Positions 1 through 5,720 are shown, counted from the stretch's first letter. The stretch: 5,720 bases of DNA from Desulfobulbaceae bacterium (GCA_027067035.1 JAMOMO010000446.1:1-5720), one strand, 5' to 3'. The notes: generated by a model from the letters alone, not told the origin. A program made the numbers and translations.

Positions 1-1
1 G

Positions 2-1480
2 GCCCCGGATACCCAGTGTCTCTCATGCCACCAGGCCGACAAGGACAGCTTTAAAAAAGCTCACAGCGGCTATCCGGTGAAAAGTGGATGCATGAAATGT
101 CACACTCCCCATGCAAGTGACTCTCCAGGACTGCTCAAGAAAACACTCCACCAGCCGATGGAACAGGGCAAGTGTGATTCATGCCATACCGTCACCGAAG
201 AGACAATAAACACCAAGGCTCCTGCCAATACACTCTGTCTGGACTGTCACGACAAACCCATGAGCGGCCCGGGCAGCATACACAAACCGTTCCTTGACCA
301 GCAATGCGTCAGCTGCCACGCCACCCACGCCAGTGATGAGAAAGTACTCCTGGCAAAGCCCGCCGATAAAATCTGTCTGGACTGCCATGATCTTGAGCAG
401 GAAGACAATACACAGAAGACCATGAAAGGTCCGATGATGGGCAGTAAAGATAAAACGGCCATCATCAGCCGCCATCAGCCGGTGACCAAAGGACAGTGCC
501 TCTCCTGTCATAAGGGCCACAGTGCACCCCGTGAGTCTTTGTTAAAACATGACAACAAAACCCTCTGTATGACCTGTCATAAAAACGACATCTACATGAC
601 AGAAAACGGCAGCCACCCCCCTGCAGAAAACGAGAACTGCAATACGTGCCACCTGCCCCACCAGTCACGGAACGCCCAGCTGCTGGTGAAATCTCAAACG
701 GAACTCTGCCTCTCCTGTCACAAAAAAGAAAAGGATGAACGGGGCCGTTTCAGTCTCCATCAGCCCTTTGCCACCGGCAACTGCAGTGGCTGTCACCAAC
801 TCCATGGTGCACAGGAGGACAAATACCTGGTTGCTGATAATAAAAGCGGAGCACTCTGTGCCACCTGTCACGAATCCATCCAGAAACCTGATAAGAACAT
901 CACCCCCCATGCCCCTGTGGCCCAGGGTGAGTGTGACCGCTGTCACTCTCCCCACTCTGCCGATTTTGCATATATTATCAAGGAGAAACCAGGAAAACTC
1001 TGCCTTGAATGTCATGGTGATGTGAACACAATTATCCAGAACTCCAAGTACCCCCATCAACCTGCCGTGGATGAAAACTGCACCACCTGTCATGCGGCAC
1101 ACGGTTCCCCCCATGACTATATACTGAAAAAGGCGCAACCAGTGGTCTGTCTCACCTGCCATACGGACATTGCCCAGTTCTGGCGGAAAGGTGTGGTCCA
1201 CAGACCCGCTGCCAAAAACTGCCTCCAGTGTCATCAGGCCCATGGATCTGATGAGAAGGGAATGGTCAACAAAAAAGGCAGCCTGCTCTGTGCAGATTGC
1301 CATACCGTAACAGGCCCCGATTTTGTTACACTTCACAAGGGAATCAAACCAAGTGCCGATTCCTGTAACAACTGTCATGATTCCCACGGAAGCCCTGATA
1401 AAGGCCTGCTCTATCCGGTTGGCCATACACCTTTTCTGGAAGGCAACTGCAGTCCCTGTCATGACGGGAGGTCTAACTGA
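2..1480 (+). CDS. Large doubled-CXXCH multihaem cytochrome c, 5'-truncated by window edge
   Basis: The reading frame is open to the left edge, so the true start and any signal peptide lie outside. The GTG at 77 is internal: in-frame codons before it encode another haem motif (CLSCH, 17-31). The 492 visible residues carry 20 CXXCH motifs in a degenerate repeat: H-x-P, a few residues, CxxCH-x-x-H, often a short Leu-rich stretch, then LCxxCH. This matches the doubled-CXXCH family (Paired_CXXCH_1, PF09699; TIGR01905). Extra histidines (HQP, HKP, HPP and CH-x-x-H) are plausible distal haem ligands, which would give low-potential bis-His haems. The first visible motif looks like the second half of a pair, so at least one more haem probably lies upstream. 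Family members are exported and move electrons through the periplasm or outer membrane; the exact location cannot be judged without the N-terminus. The gene ends in TGA overlapping the next ATG by one base, so the two are probably co-translated. Family call sure; specific role unknown. Confidence 0.95.
   Translation, partial: APDTQCLSCHQADKDSFKKAHSGYPVKSGCMKCHTPHASDSPGLLKKTLHQPMEQGKCDSCHTVTEETINTKAPANTLCLDCHDKPMSGPGSIHKPFLDQQCVSCHATHASDEKVLLAKPADKICLDCHDLEQEDNTQKTMKGPMMGSKDKTAIISRHQPVTKGQCLSCHKGHSAPRESLLKHDNKTLCMTCHKNDIYMTENGSHPPAENENCNTCHLPHQSRNAQLLVKSQTELCLSCHKKEKDERGRFSLHQPFATGNCSGCHQLHGAQEDKYLVADNKSGALCATCHESIQKPDKNITPHAPVAQGECDRCHSPHSADFAYIIKEKPGKLCLECHGDVNTIIQNSKYPHQPAVDENCTTCHAAHGSPHDYILKKAQPVVCLTCHTDIAQFWRKGVVHRPAAKNCLQCHQAHGSDEKGMVNKKGSLLCADCHTVTGPDFVTLHKGIKPSADSCNNCHDSHGSPDKGLLYPVGHTPFLEGNCSPCHDGRSN
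1466..1471 (+). promoter_or_regulatory. Shine-Dalgarno for the 16-haem cytochrome, inside the upstream gene
   Basis: GGGAGG lies inside the last codons of the upstream gene, 8 bases before the ATG at 1480. With the TGATG stop/start overlap it supports this start and suggests translational coupling of the two cytochromes. Confidence 0.75.
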
Positions 1481-2655
1481 TGAAAGAGCTACGCATACTT
1501 ATTCTTACCGTCACAGCACTCCTGTTCACAGCCTCTTTCAGCGGTGCTGCCAGTTCAAACGTCTGCTTTGACTGCCATGAACAGAAGCAGTTTAAAAACA
1601 CTGTAACCCACCAGCCGGTGCTGGAATCAAAATGCAGCACCTGCCATAATCCACATGTCGCACGATACCGGGGACTCCTGCGGGAACAGGAGGCCCTGCT
1701 CTGTTACTCCTGCCATGAGGAAAGTAAAAAACAGTTCAATCAGGGGATTGTGCATCCTCCTGTCGCCCAGGGAAAGTGTAGCGTCTGTCATGCCCCACAT
1801 GCCAGTACCGAAAAGGGCCTGATCAATAAAAATCTGGCGGAAAACTGCTTTACCTGCCACAAAAACCTGAAAAAAGAATATAAGCAGACCCACAAGCCCT
1901 ATGCTGACGGAGACTGTATCAGCTGCCATAAGCCCCACCAGGCTGACAACCTGCAGCTTCTCAACAAAGAGGCGGACAGTCTCTGTCTCTCCTGTCACAA
2001 TGACTCAAAACAACTGGATACAGCCCATAAGAATTACCCGGTTGCCCTCAAAGGATGTCTCTCCTGCCATAATCCCCACGGCAGCAAGCGAAAGGGCCTG
2101 ATACGCGACTTCCTGCACCAGCCCTATGCAGAAAACTGCGAGAGCTGCCACCAGGGATCAGCCAGGGTCAGCATGTCAACCTGCCTGGGCTGTCATGAAA
2201 AAACCAGTGAAGAGATCCTCACCACTCACAGTCACATCAGCCTGCAGGACGGAAACAGCTGCCTCAACTGTCACTCTCCCCATGCCGGAAATGATAAGGC
2301 ACTGCTGAAAGATCGTGAAGAGCAGGTCTGCCGTTCCTGCCATGCTCAGACTCTGGACCTGTATAAAGACACCATTTCCAGACACCCGCCGGTTGAAAAA
2401 TGCTCAAGCTGCCATGAACCCCACGGAAGCAGGAATCTCGGTATGTTAAAAGGTGACGGTAATGCGGTCTGTGTTCAGTGTCACGAGACTCAAGGGAACT
2501 TTACCCATCCGGTTGGCCCGGAAGTACTGGAAGATCATACCGGCCAGATGGTTACCTGCGTTTCATGTCACAACCCGATGGGAACCAAATATAAGTACCA
2601 CCTGGTTCAGGAAGGAAAACGTGACCTGTGTATACTCTGTCACAGAGCGTATTAG
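1480..2655 (+). CDS. Secreted 16-haem doubled-CXXCH cytochrome c
   Basis: The 391-residue protein starts with a clear Sec signal peptide: MKELR, a hydrophobic core from about residue 6 to 20, and probable cleavage near SGA/AS at 23-24. The mature part is almost entirely haem-binding sequence. There are 16 CXXCH motifs, the first at 29-33 and the last at 384-388, three residues before the end. They follow the doubled-CXXCH pattern CxxCHxPH...LL...CxxCH, with a preceding H-x-P (HQP, HPP, HKP) that probably supplies distal ligands. There is no transmembrane segment after the signal and no lipobox, so the protein should be a soluble periplasmic or exported electron carrier needing the cytochrome c maturation system. 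It resembles the preceding protein closely enough that duplication or splitting of an ancestral gene is likely. The start is fixed by the signal peptide, the GGGAGG site and the one-base overlap. Its redox partner cannot be read from the sequence. Confidence 0.95.
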   Translation: MKELRILILTVTALLFTASFSGAASSNVCFDCHEQKQFKNTVTHQPVLESKCSTCHNPHVARYRGLLREQEALLCYSCHEESKKQFNQGIVHPPVAQGKCSVCHAPHASTEKGLINKNLAENCFTCHKNLKKEYKQTHKPYADGDCISCHKPHQADNLQLLNKEADSLCLSCHNDSKQLDTAHKNYPVALKGCLSCHNPHGSKRKGLIRDFLHQPYAENCESCHQGSARVSMSTCLGCHEKTSEEILTTHSHISLQDGNSCLNCHSPHAGNDKALLKDREEQVCRSCHAQTLDLYKDTISRHPPVEKCSSCHEPHGSRNLGMLKGDGNAVCVQCHETQGNFTHPVGPEVLEDHTGQMVTCVSCHNPMGTKYKYHLVQEGKRDLCILCHRAY

Positions 2656-2684
2656 ATTTTCCATGACTATTGTACAGAATACCC

Positions 2685-2690
2685 GAGGGG
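2685..2690 (+). promoter_or_regulatory. Ribosome binding site deciding the propeller start
   Basis: GAGGGG lies 11 bases before the ATG at 2702, a little further than usual. An in-frame ATG at 2663 would add 13 residues before the signal peptide and has no comparable site, so 2702 is preferred. Confidence 0.6.
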
Positions 2691-2701
2691 ATATTGACGA
2701 T

Positions 2702-3598
2702 ATGAACAAAGCATCAGGATTTCGATTCATCATACTATTACTGGCAATTGTCTGTTTTTTTCCAGGTGTATCCACCCCTCCAGCGGAAGCGGCCTCACCG
2801 TGGATCTGGGACCGGGTCCTGAAACAGGACCTGGTTAACGACGCAATGATCAGACCCACTGCCCTCTACATAGACGCTAAAAAGGAACTTTATTACATTG
2901 TTGACAGCGGCAGAAACCGGTTGCTCTCCTTCAACAGACAGGGAGAACTTCTCAACATCTTCAATGCGGGAAAGGCACTTCACACTCCCTTTGACATGGT
3001 AAAGATAAACGACAAGGGTATCTGGATTGTGGAAAAGGGCCGGAATTCTCTGAGTTACATAAATCTCAAAGAAAAGAAAGTCATTCCGAACAGCCTGACA
3101 TACAACAACGAGGCTGTCTACCCGGACAGACTTGAGACAGATTCAGGCATCCTGTATGTCTTAAACAAGGCCACCGGCGATATCCTCAGCTACTCGGAAG
3201 ATCTTGAGCCTCTGGGGCACTTTTCAGCAGCAGACTGTCCCTGGGGCTTTGTGGATTTCAAGATATATGACCAGAAGCTCTGGGCCCTGGATCAGTCTGG
3301 AAAAACAGTCCGTGTCTTTAGTCTCAACGGAGATCTGATAAAGACCTTTGAACTCGGAGACACGGTTGTCTTTCCCGTATCCTTTGCCATGGGCCCCAGT
3401 GGCTTCATGTATATTCTCGACCGGCAACGACGCAATATTGCAGTATATGATAAAAGCGGTATCTTTAAATACCGGTTCCTGCGAAAAGGTATCACCAGAG
3501 GACAGCTCTACTACCCGAGTGAAATTCGTTTCGACCCCTGGGGCGAACTCTGCCTGGTGGATGAAGGAAATGCCAAAGTGGAAATCTTTAACCGGTAG
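2702..3598 (+). CDS. Secreted NHL-repeat six-bladed beta-propeller protein
   Basis: The 298-residue protein has a Sec signal peptide (MNKASGFRF, hydrophobic residues about 9-23, probable cleavage after AEA near 30). The rest is a beta-propeller with about six NHL-like blades, roughly at 50-87, 95-128, 139-174, 181-216, 225-259 and 272-296. Each has the recurring pattern of an aromatic or hydrophobic strand, (I/L)-V/L-D or E, a polar turn with R/N, then V-x-x-(F/Y) and a G-(E/D)-L type turn; examples are YYIVDSGRNRLLSFN and MYILDRQRRNIAVYD. There is no CXXCH, and only two cysteines (179, 284) remain after the signal, so it is not a cytochrome. I saw no catalytic motif. NHL proteins are recurrent neighbours of extracellular cytochromes; from memory an NHL-repeat gene lies beside omcS/omcT in Geobacter sulfurreducens. 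A role as scaffold, docking or assembly factor for the cytochromes is inference. The frame stays open upstream into the previous gene, but that part is a shadow. Confidence 0.9.
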   Translation: MNKASGFRFIILLLAIVCFFPGVSTPPAEAASPWIWDRVLKQDLVNDAMIRPTALYIDAKKELYYIVDSGRNRLLSFNRQGELLNIFNAGKALHTPFDMVKINDKGIWIVEKGRNSLSYINLKEKKVIPNSLTYNNEAVYPDRLETDSGILYVLNKATGDILSYSEDLEPLGHFSAADCPWGFVDFKIYDQKLWALDQSGKTVRVFSLNGDLIKTFELGDTVVFPVSFAMGPSGFMYILDRQRRNIAVYDKSGIFKYRFLRKGITRGQLYYPSEIRFDPWGELCLVDEGNAKVEIFNR

Positions 3599-3603
3599 AA
3601 CAT

Positions 3604-3636
3604 AATGGTGAATGCATATGACTGCATTGCCATTTT
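3604..3636 (+). terminator. Possible intrinsic terminator after the propeller gene
   Basis: Six bases after the TAG stop is an imperfect hairpin: AATGG + AATGCA pair with TGCATT + CCATT, separated by a small asymmetric internal loop (TG versus G), with a six-base loop TATGAC. It runs into a short T tract (TTTT at 3633-3636, half of it inside the stem). The stem is AT-rich and the tail short, so termination may be weak or partial. Confidence 0.4.
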
Positions 3637-3713
3637 CAACACGTAATGACGACAGATCTGACCTTAAGAAGCTTTTGTAAAACAATGTGAAAGATCAGCG
3701 CCTAACCTTCAGC

Positions 3714-3742
3714 GGAGGCAGTCACCAGAAATGGTCTCCTCC
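3714..3742 (+). promoter_or_regulatory. Leader hairpin with GAAA tetraloop upstream of the OmcS-like gene
   Basis: GGAGG, AG and ACCA on the left arm pair with TGGT, CT and CCTCC on the right arm around a GAAA loop (3728-3731), giving 11 base pairs with one- and two-base bulges on the left arm only. The GGAGG in the stem is 40 bases before the ATG at 3759, so it is not the normal ribosome site for that start. The hairpin ends 16 bases before the start codon. It could stabilise the mRNA 5' end or modulate ribosome access; function is unproven. Confidence 0.4.
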
Positions 3743-3758
3743 ATGGAACAGGTCGATT

Positions 3759-4817
3759 ATGAAAAATCCTGCCACCCTATTGACCCTTATCCTTGTACTG
3801 CTCCTGCCCCTCTCTTCATCAGCAGGAGTAACAGGCCCCTGTGTCTCCTGTCACACCATGCACAACTCCCAGGACAATCTCTGGGTTGCTGACAGTGCCA
3901 TCCCCAACCCCGCCTTACTGATATCCGGGTGTGTCGGCTGTCATACAGGCCAGAATGACGGCAGCAACAGCACACCCTTTGTGCACTCAACCACTGCACC
4001 ACAATACAGAGACACGGGAACTGAGGCTGACTCAAACACCCTTGCCGGTGGTAACTTCTACTGGGTCTCAAGTATTGGAGACCGTAGAGGACACAATGTT
4101 TACGGCATTGCAGCCAAAGACCAGACATTGAATGTACCCCCCGGAGGTGACGGGAGTTTCACCAGCCAGCTTCGCTGTGCAGGGAGTATGGGCTGTCATG
4201 GTGATTCAAGTTTCAGTGAACAGATATCAGCTGTCAAGGGAAGCCACCATAACAAAAATCAGCAGATCTGGCAGGACGGAACCACCCTGGCAAAGAGCTA
4301 CAGAATTTTAAACGGCATCCAGGGTTTTGGTGACTCTGACTATGAATATCGGCCAACCGACCAGAAACACAACAAGTACTATGGAATCGACCGCACCTCG
4401 GAAACTGAGACGGCAACCGGGTCGATAAGCTCGCAGTGTGCCCGATGTCATGAAGACTTTCACAACGGACCACTCACACTGGTTCCGGCAACCACGCTGG
4501 GCACCGGTGTCTGGCTGCGTCATCCCACGGATTTTGATATGTCCAATGCCATCTCATCCACTGAATACCATCTCTATAACGGAGCCACCACCTATGGCAA
4601 CAACACCTACAGTGTTATTTCCCCCGTGGCCACCTCAGACACCACAATCACTCTGAATACAACAATTTTCACCCAGTCCAATGATGCCCTGGTCATGTGT
4701 CTTTCCTGTCACAGGGCACACGGCAGCCCGTACGCGGGCTCATTGCGATGGAACTACAAAGGATGGCCGGTGAATGGATATAACGGCTGTGCCGTTTGTC
4801 ACACAAGTAAAAACTAA
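3759..4817 (+). CDS. OmcS-like secreted hexahaem-type cytochrome c (five CXXCH plus one CX5CH)
   Basis: The 352-residue protein has a Sec signal peptide (MKNPATLLTLILVLLLPLSSSA, cleavage likely after A22). Haem motifs: CVSCH 28-32, CVGCH 58-62, non-canonical CAGSMGCH 140-147, CARCH 227-231, CLSCH 314-318 and CAVCH 344-348, five residues from the end. The order of landmarks follows OmcS of Geobacter as I remember it: CHTMHNS at the start, GG-N-F-x-WV, R-R/K-GHN, a PGG loop, QLxC, YRIL, CxxCHxDxHN, LRHP, CLSCHRAH, and a final CxxCH near the C-terminus. At 352 residues it is shorter than OmcS (about 430). Ten further histidines (35, 76, 112, 163, 164, 204, 235, 255, 271, 321) could supply distal ligands. 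The likely role is extracellular electron transfer, possibly as a filament subunit; that is inference. The ATG at 3759 is chosen because the signal peptide begins there, with a weak AGG 6 bases upstream. A GTG at 3687 in the same frame would bury the signal peptide. Confidence 0.9.
   Translation: MKNPATLLTLILVLLLPLSSSAGVTGPCVSCHTMHNSQDNLWVADSAIPNPALLISGCVGCHTGQNDGSNSTPFVHSTTAPQYRDTGTEADSNTLAGGNFYWVSSIGDRRGHNVYGIAAKDQTLNVPPGGDGSFTSQLRCAGSMGCHGDSSFSEQISAVKGSHHNKNQQIWQDGTTLAKSYRILNGIQGFGDSDYEYRPTDQKHNKYYGIDRTSETETATGSISSQCARCHEDFHNGPLTLVPATTLGTGVWLRHPTDFDMSNAISSTEYHLYNGATTYGNNTYSVISPVATSDTTITLNTTIFTQSNDALVMCLSCHRAHGSPYAGSLRWNYKGWPVNGYNGCAVCHTSKN
4176..4199 (+). other. Non-canonical CX5CH haem-binding motif in the OmcS-like protein
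   Basis: The codons TGT GCA GGG AGT ATG GGC TGT CAT encode CAGSMGCH, residues 140-147. It sits exactly where the third CXXCH of OmcS is expected, after QLxC. C-type haem sites with longer spacers (CX4CH and larger) are known in other bacterial multihaem cytochromes, so haem attachment is plausible but not shown. Confidence 0.6.
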
Positions 4818-4876
4818 GACTCTCATGCAAATGGATTCTCAGAGAAAACTGAGCAACTGTTTCTAACCCACCACAA

Positions 4877-4880
4877 GAGG
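4877..4880 (+). promoter_or_regulatory. Ribosome binding site for the last cytochrome
   Basis: GAGG (within AAGAGGA) lies 9 bases before the ATG at 4890. It supports that start together with the signal peptide that begins there. The 72-base gap from the previous gene shows no convincing promoter. Confidence 0.65.
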
Positions 4881-4889
4881 ACGCATCCC

Positions 4890-5720
4890 ATGTTCGAAGG
4901 TCCACTGACCAGGAGAATTCTTTTTTTCTCATTACCCTGGCTCTTCATTACCCTTCCAGCCACCAGCCTCTTTGCTGGTGCATATCTGGATTCTGCCCAC
5001 GGCTCCGGTACCTCCGGTGTATTTCGTCCCATCATCGGAAATCCTCCTCCTTCAGGTTTTGGTTACTCCAAGGGAAACTGTGCCCATTGTCATGAACAAC
5101 ATGCCTCCATTGCCGGGACAGAACCTGCACCGACCACGGGAGCAGCATCCTATGAGCTCTTTGCCCAGAACTTCAATACTGCCGCAAAGACAGGTGCCTA
5201 TAGTGAATCTGATAATTTCTGTTTTTACTGTCATAATGATCCGACTTCTGCACAGTCAGTTACAAACTATGACTACAGCAGGAATTTTGGCTGTGCCATC
5301 AACGGGCCAACGACTGTCCTCGGAGCCATGAACCAGGCCTCCTACCATAACCTCTGGGATGTATGGGATTTTTCCAAAAATAACTTCAGCTGGTTCACGG
5401 ATTATTCCAATCCCTGTAATGCCTGTCATAATCCTCATATTGCAAAGAGAAACTGGGCCAATCCCGCTGACCCCTCTTTTTCAGCGATATCAAAACCGGA
5501 TGATCATTTCAATCCACTGGTCTGGGGTACTGACAACACAATGGACTCCAGTTATAATACAAAATACCAGTCCCCCTACTGTTCCGGCACCACTTTTGAA
5601 CCGGCAGGAAGCTCTGATGCCGCTGCCAGTCGTGCCAGCACCCCTGATTACGTCGCCTTCTGCACCACCTGTCACACAACAACCAACACCATTTTCAGCA
5701 CCACCCTCAACCGTAACCTT
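4890..5720 (+). CDS. Secreted multihaem cytochrome c, 3'-truncated by window edge
   Basis: The frame from ATG 4890 runs without a stop to the last base, giving 277 residues of an incomplete protein. An N-terminal Sec signal is visible: MFEGPLTRR, hydrophobic residues about 10-28, likely cleavage after LFA at 29. The mature protein begins GAYLDSAHG. Four CXXCH motifs are present: CAHCH 64-68, CFYCH 111-115, CNACH 176-180 followed by NPH, and CTTCH 258-262. Motif density is much lower than in the first two cytochromes, so this protein has real inter-haem structure, rich in aromatic, Asn and Ser/Thr residues. Two cysteines, 135 (GCAING) and 231 (PYCSG), are outside haem motifs. The layout (DSAHG start, CAHCHEQHAS, CFYCH, NPCNACHNPH, late TTCH) feels like a family often found with extracellular cytochromes in delta-type bacteria, whose members I recall having further haem motifs towards the C-terminus; I cannot name it firmly. 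An electron-transfer role outside the inner membrane is likely. The terminal haem count is unknown. Confidence 0.9.
   Translation, partial: MFEGPLTRRILFFSLPWLFITLPATSLFAGAYLDSAHGSGTSGVFRPIIGNPPPSGFGYSKGNCAHCHEQHASIAGTEPAPTTGAASYELFAQNFNTAAKTGAYSESDNFCFYCHNDPTSAQSVTNYDYSRNFGCAINGPTTVLGAMNQASYHNLWDVWDFSKNNFSWFTDYSNPCNACHNPHIAKRNWANPADPSFSAISKPDDHFNPLVWGTDNTMDSSYNTKYQSPYCSGTTFEPAGSSDAAASRASTPDYVAFCTTCHTTTNTIFSTTLNRNL

Larger units (their letters stand above)
3599..3758 (+). other. 160-base gap before the OmcS-like gene (likely leader or promoter region)
   Basis: This is the only sizeable gap in the window. It holds the possible terminator hairpin at its start and a second hairpin at 3714-3742. 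I found no convincing sigma-70 or sigma-54 promoter by eye, and no GEMM-type riboswitch core (no GCAAA-type motif), although such switches precede several Geobacter cytochrome genes. The gap and its two hairpins suggest the downstream gene is controlled separately from the three upstream genes. Confidence 0.5.

Noticed and set aside
77..79. GTG as start of the first cytochrome
   Set aside because: The same frame is open to base 2 and encodes another CXXCH upstream; no ribosome site or signal peptide is present at 77.
665..1462. Long minus-strand open frames opposite the cytochrome genes
   Set aside because: They are mirror images of the repeated Cys/His-rich codons, have no ribosome sites or recognisable domains, and lie opposite clear haem-binding genes.
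2..2655. CRISPR or DNA tandem repeat array
   Set aside because: The repeats are protein-level haem motifs with variable DNA sequence and spacing, not identical direct repeats with unique spacers.
2453..2701. Upstream extension of the propeller frame into the 16-haem gene
   Set aside because: It lies out of frame over the haem-rich end of the real gene. The signal peptide begins at 2702, with GAGGGG upstream.
2747..2758. Lipobox in the propeller signal peptide (AIVC)
   Set aside because: The residue before the cysteine is Val rather than Gly, Ala or Ser, and a good signal peptidase I site (AEA) follows.
3687..3758. GTG start extending the OmcS-like protein by 24 residues
   Set aside because: No ribosome site precedes it, and it would place a polar stretch before the signal peptide that begins at 3759.
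3599..3758. GEMM (cyclic dinucleotide) riboswitch before the OmcS-like gene
   Set aside because: Looked for because such switches control some Geobacter cytochromes; the conserved GCAAA-type core and paired helices are not present.
3731..3892. Small upstream ORF of 53 codons overlapping the OmcS-like gene
   Set aside because: GGAGG lies 12 bases before its ATG but is buried in the hairpin; the peptide looks like an out-of-frame shadow of the signal peptide and first haem region.
4838..4853. Hairpin CTCAG/CTGAG as a terminator after the OmcS-like gene
   Set aside because: Only five base pairs and no proper T tract follow; too weak to call.

Overview
The window is a dense multiheme cytochrome c locus, read entirely on the + strand. 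It holds five genes, both outer ones cut by the window edges. Four encode c-type cytochromes and one encodes a secreted NHL-type beta-propeller. The coding sequence shows 45 canonical CXXCH haem-binding motifs (at least 20, then 16, 5 and 4 per protein) plus one likely non-canonical CX5CH motif. Base composition looks close to balanced. Large doubled-CXXCH cytochromes, an NHL propeller and an OmcS-like cytochrome together suggest a bacterium that respires to extracellular acceptors or partners. Desulfobacterota or Desulfuromonadota (for example Desulfobulbales or Geobacter relatives) fit best. That assignment is inference from gene content; no taxonomic marker is present.

Layout. (1) 2-1480: 3' part of a very large doubled-CXXCH cytochrome. 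(2) 1480-2655: a second doubled-CXXCH cytochrome of 16 haems with its own signal peptide, overlapping the first gene by one base. (3) 2702-3598: a secreted six-bladed NHL-like propeller, 46 bases downstream. (4) 3599-3758: the only sizeable gap (160 bases), with a possible terminator hairpin and a leader hairpin. (5) 3759-4817: a secreted cytochrome with the landmark layout of the nanowire protein OmcS, but with CX5CH where OmcS has its third CXXCH. (6) 4890 to the right edge: 5' part of another secreted cytochrome with four CXXCH motifs so far.

Working model (inference). The two large cytochromes act as long electron ladders in the periplasm or across the outer membrane. The OmcS-like protein, perhaps polymeric, carries electrons outside the cell. 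The propeller may be a scaffold or assembly factor, and the last cytochrome another exported electron carrier. No outer-membrane porin, inner-membrane quinol oxidase, regulator, RNA gene, mobile element or CRISPR array is visible.
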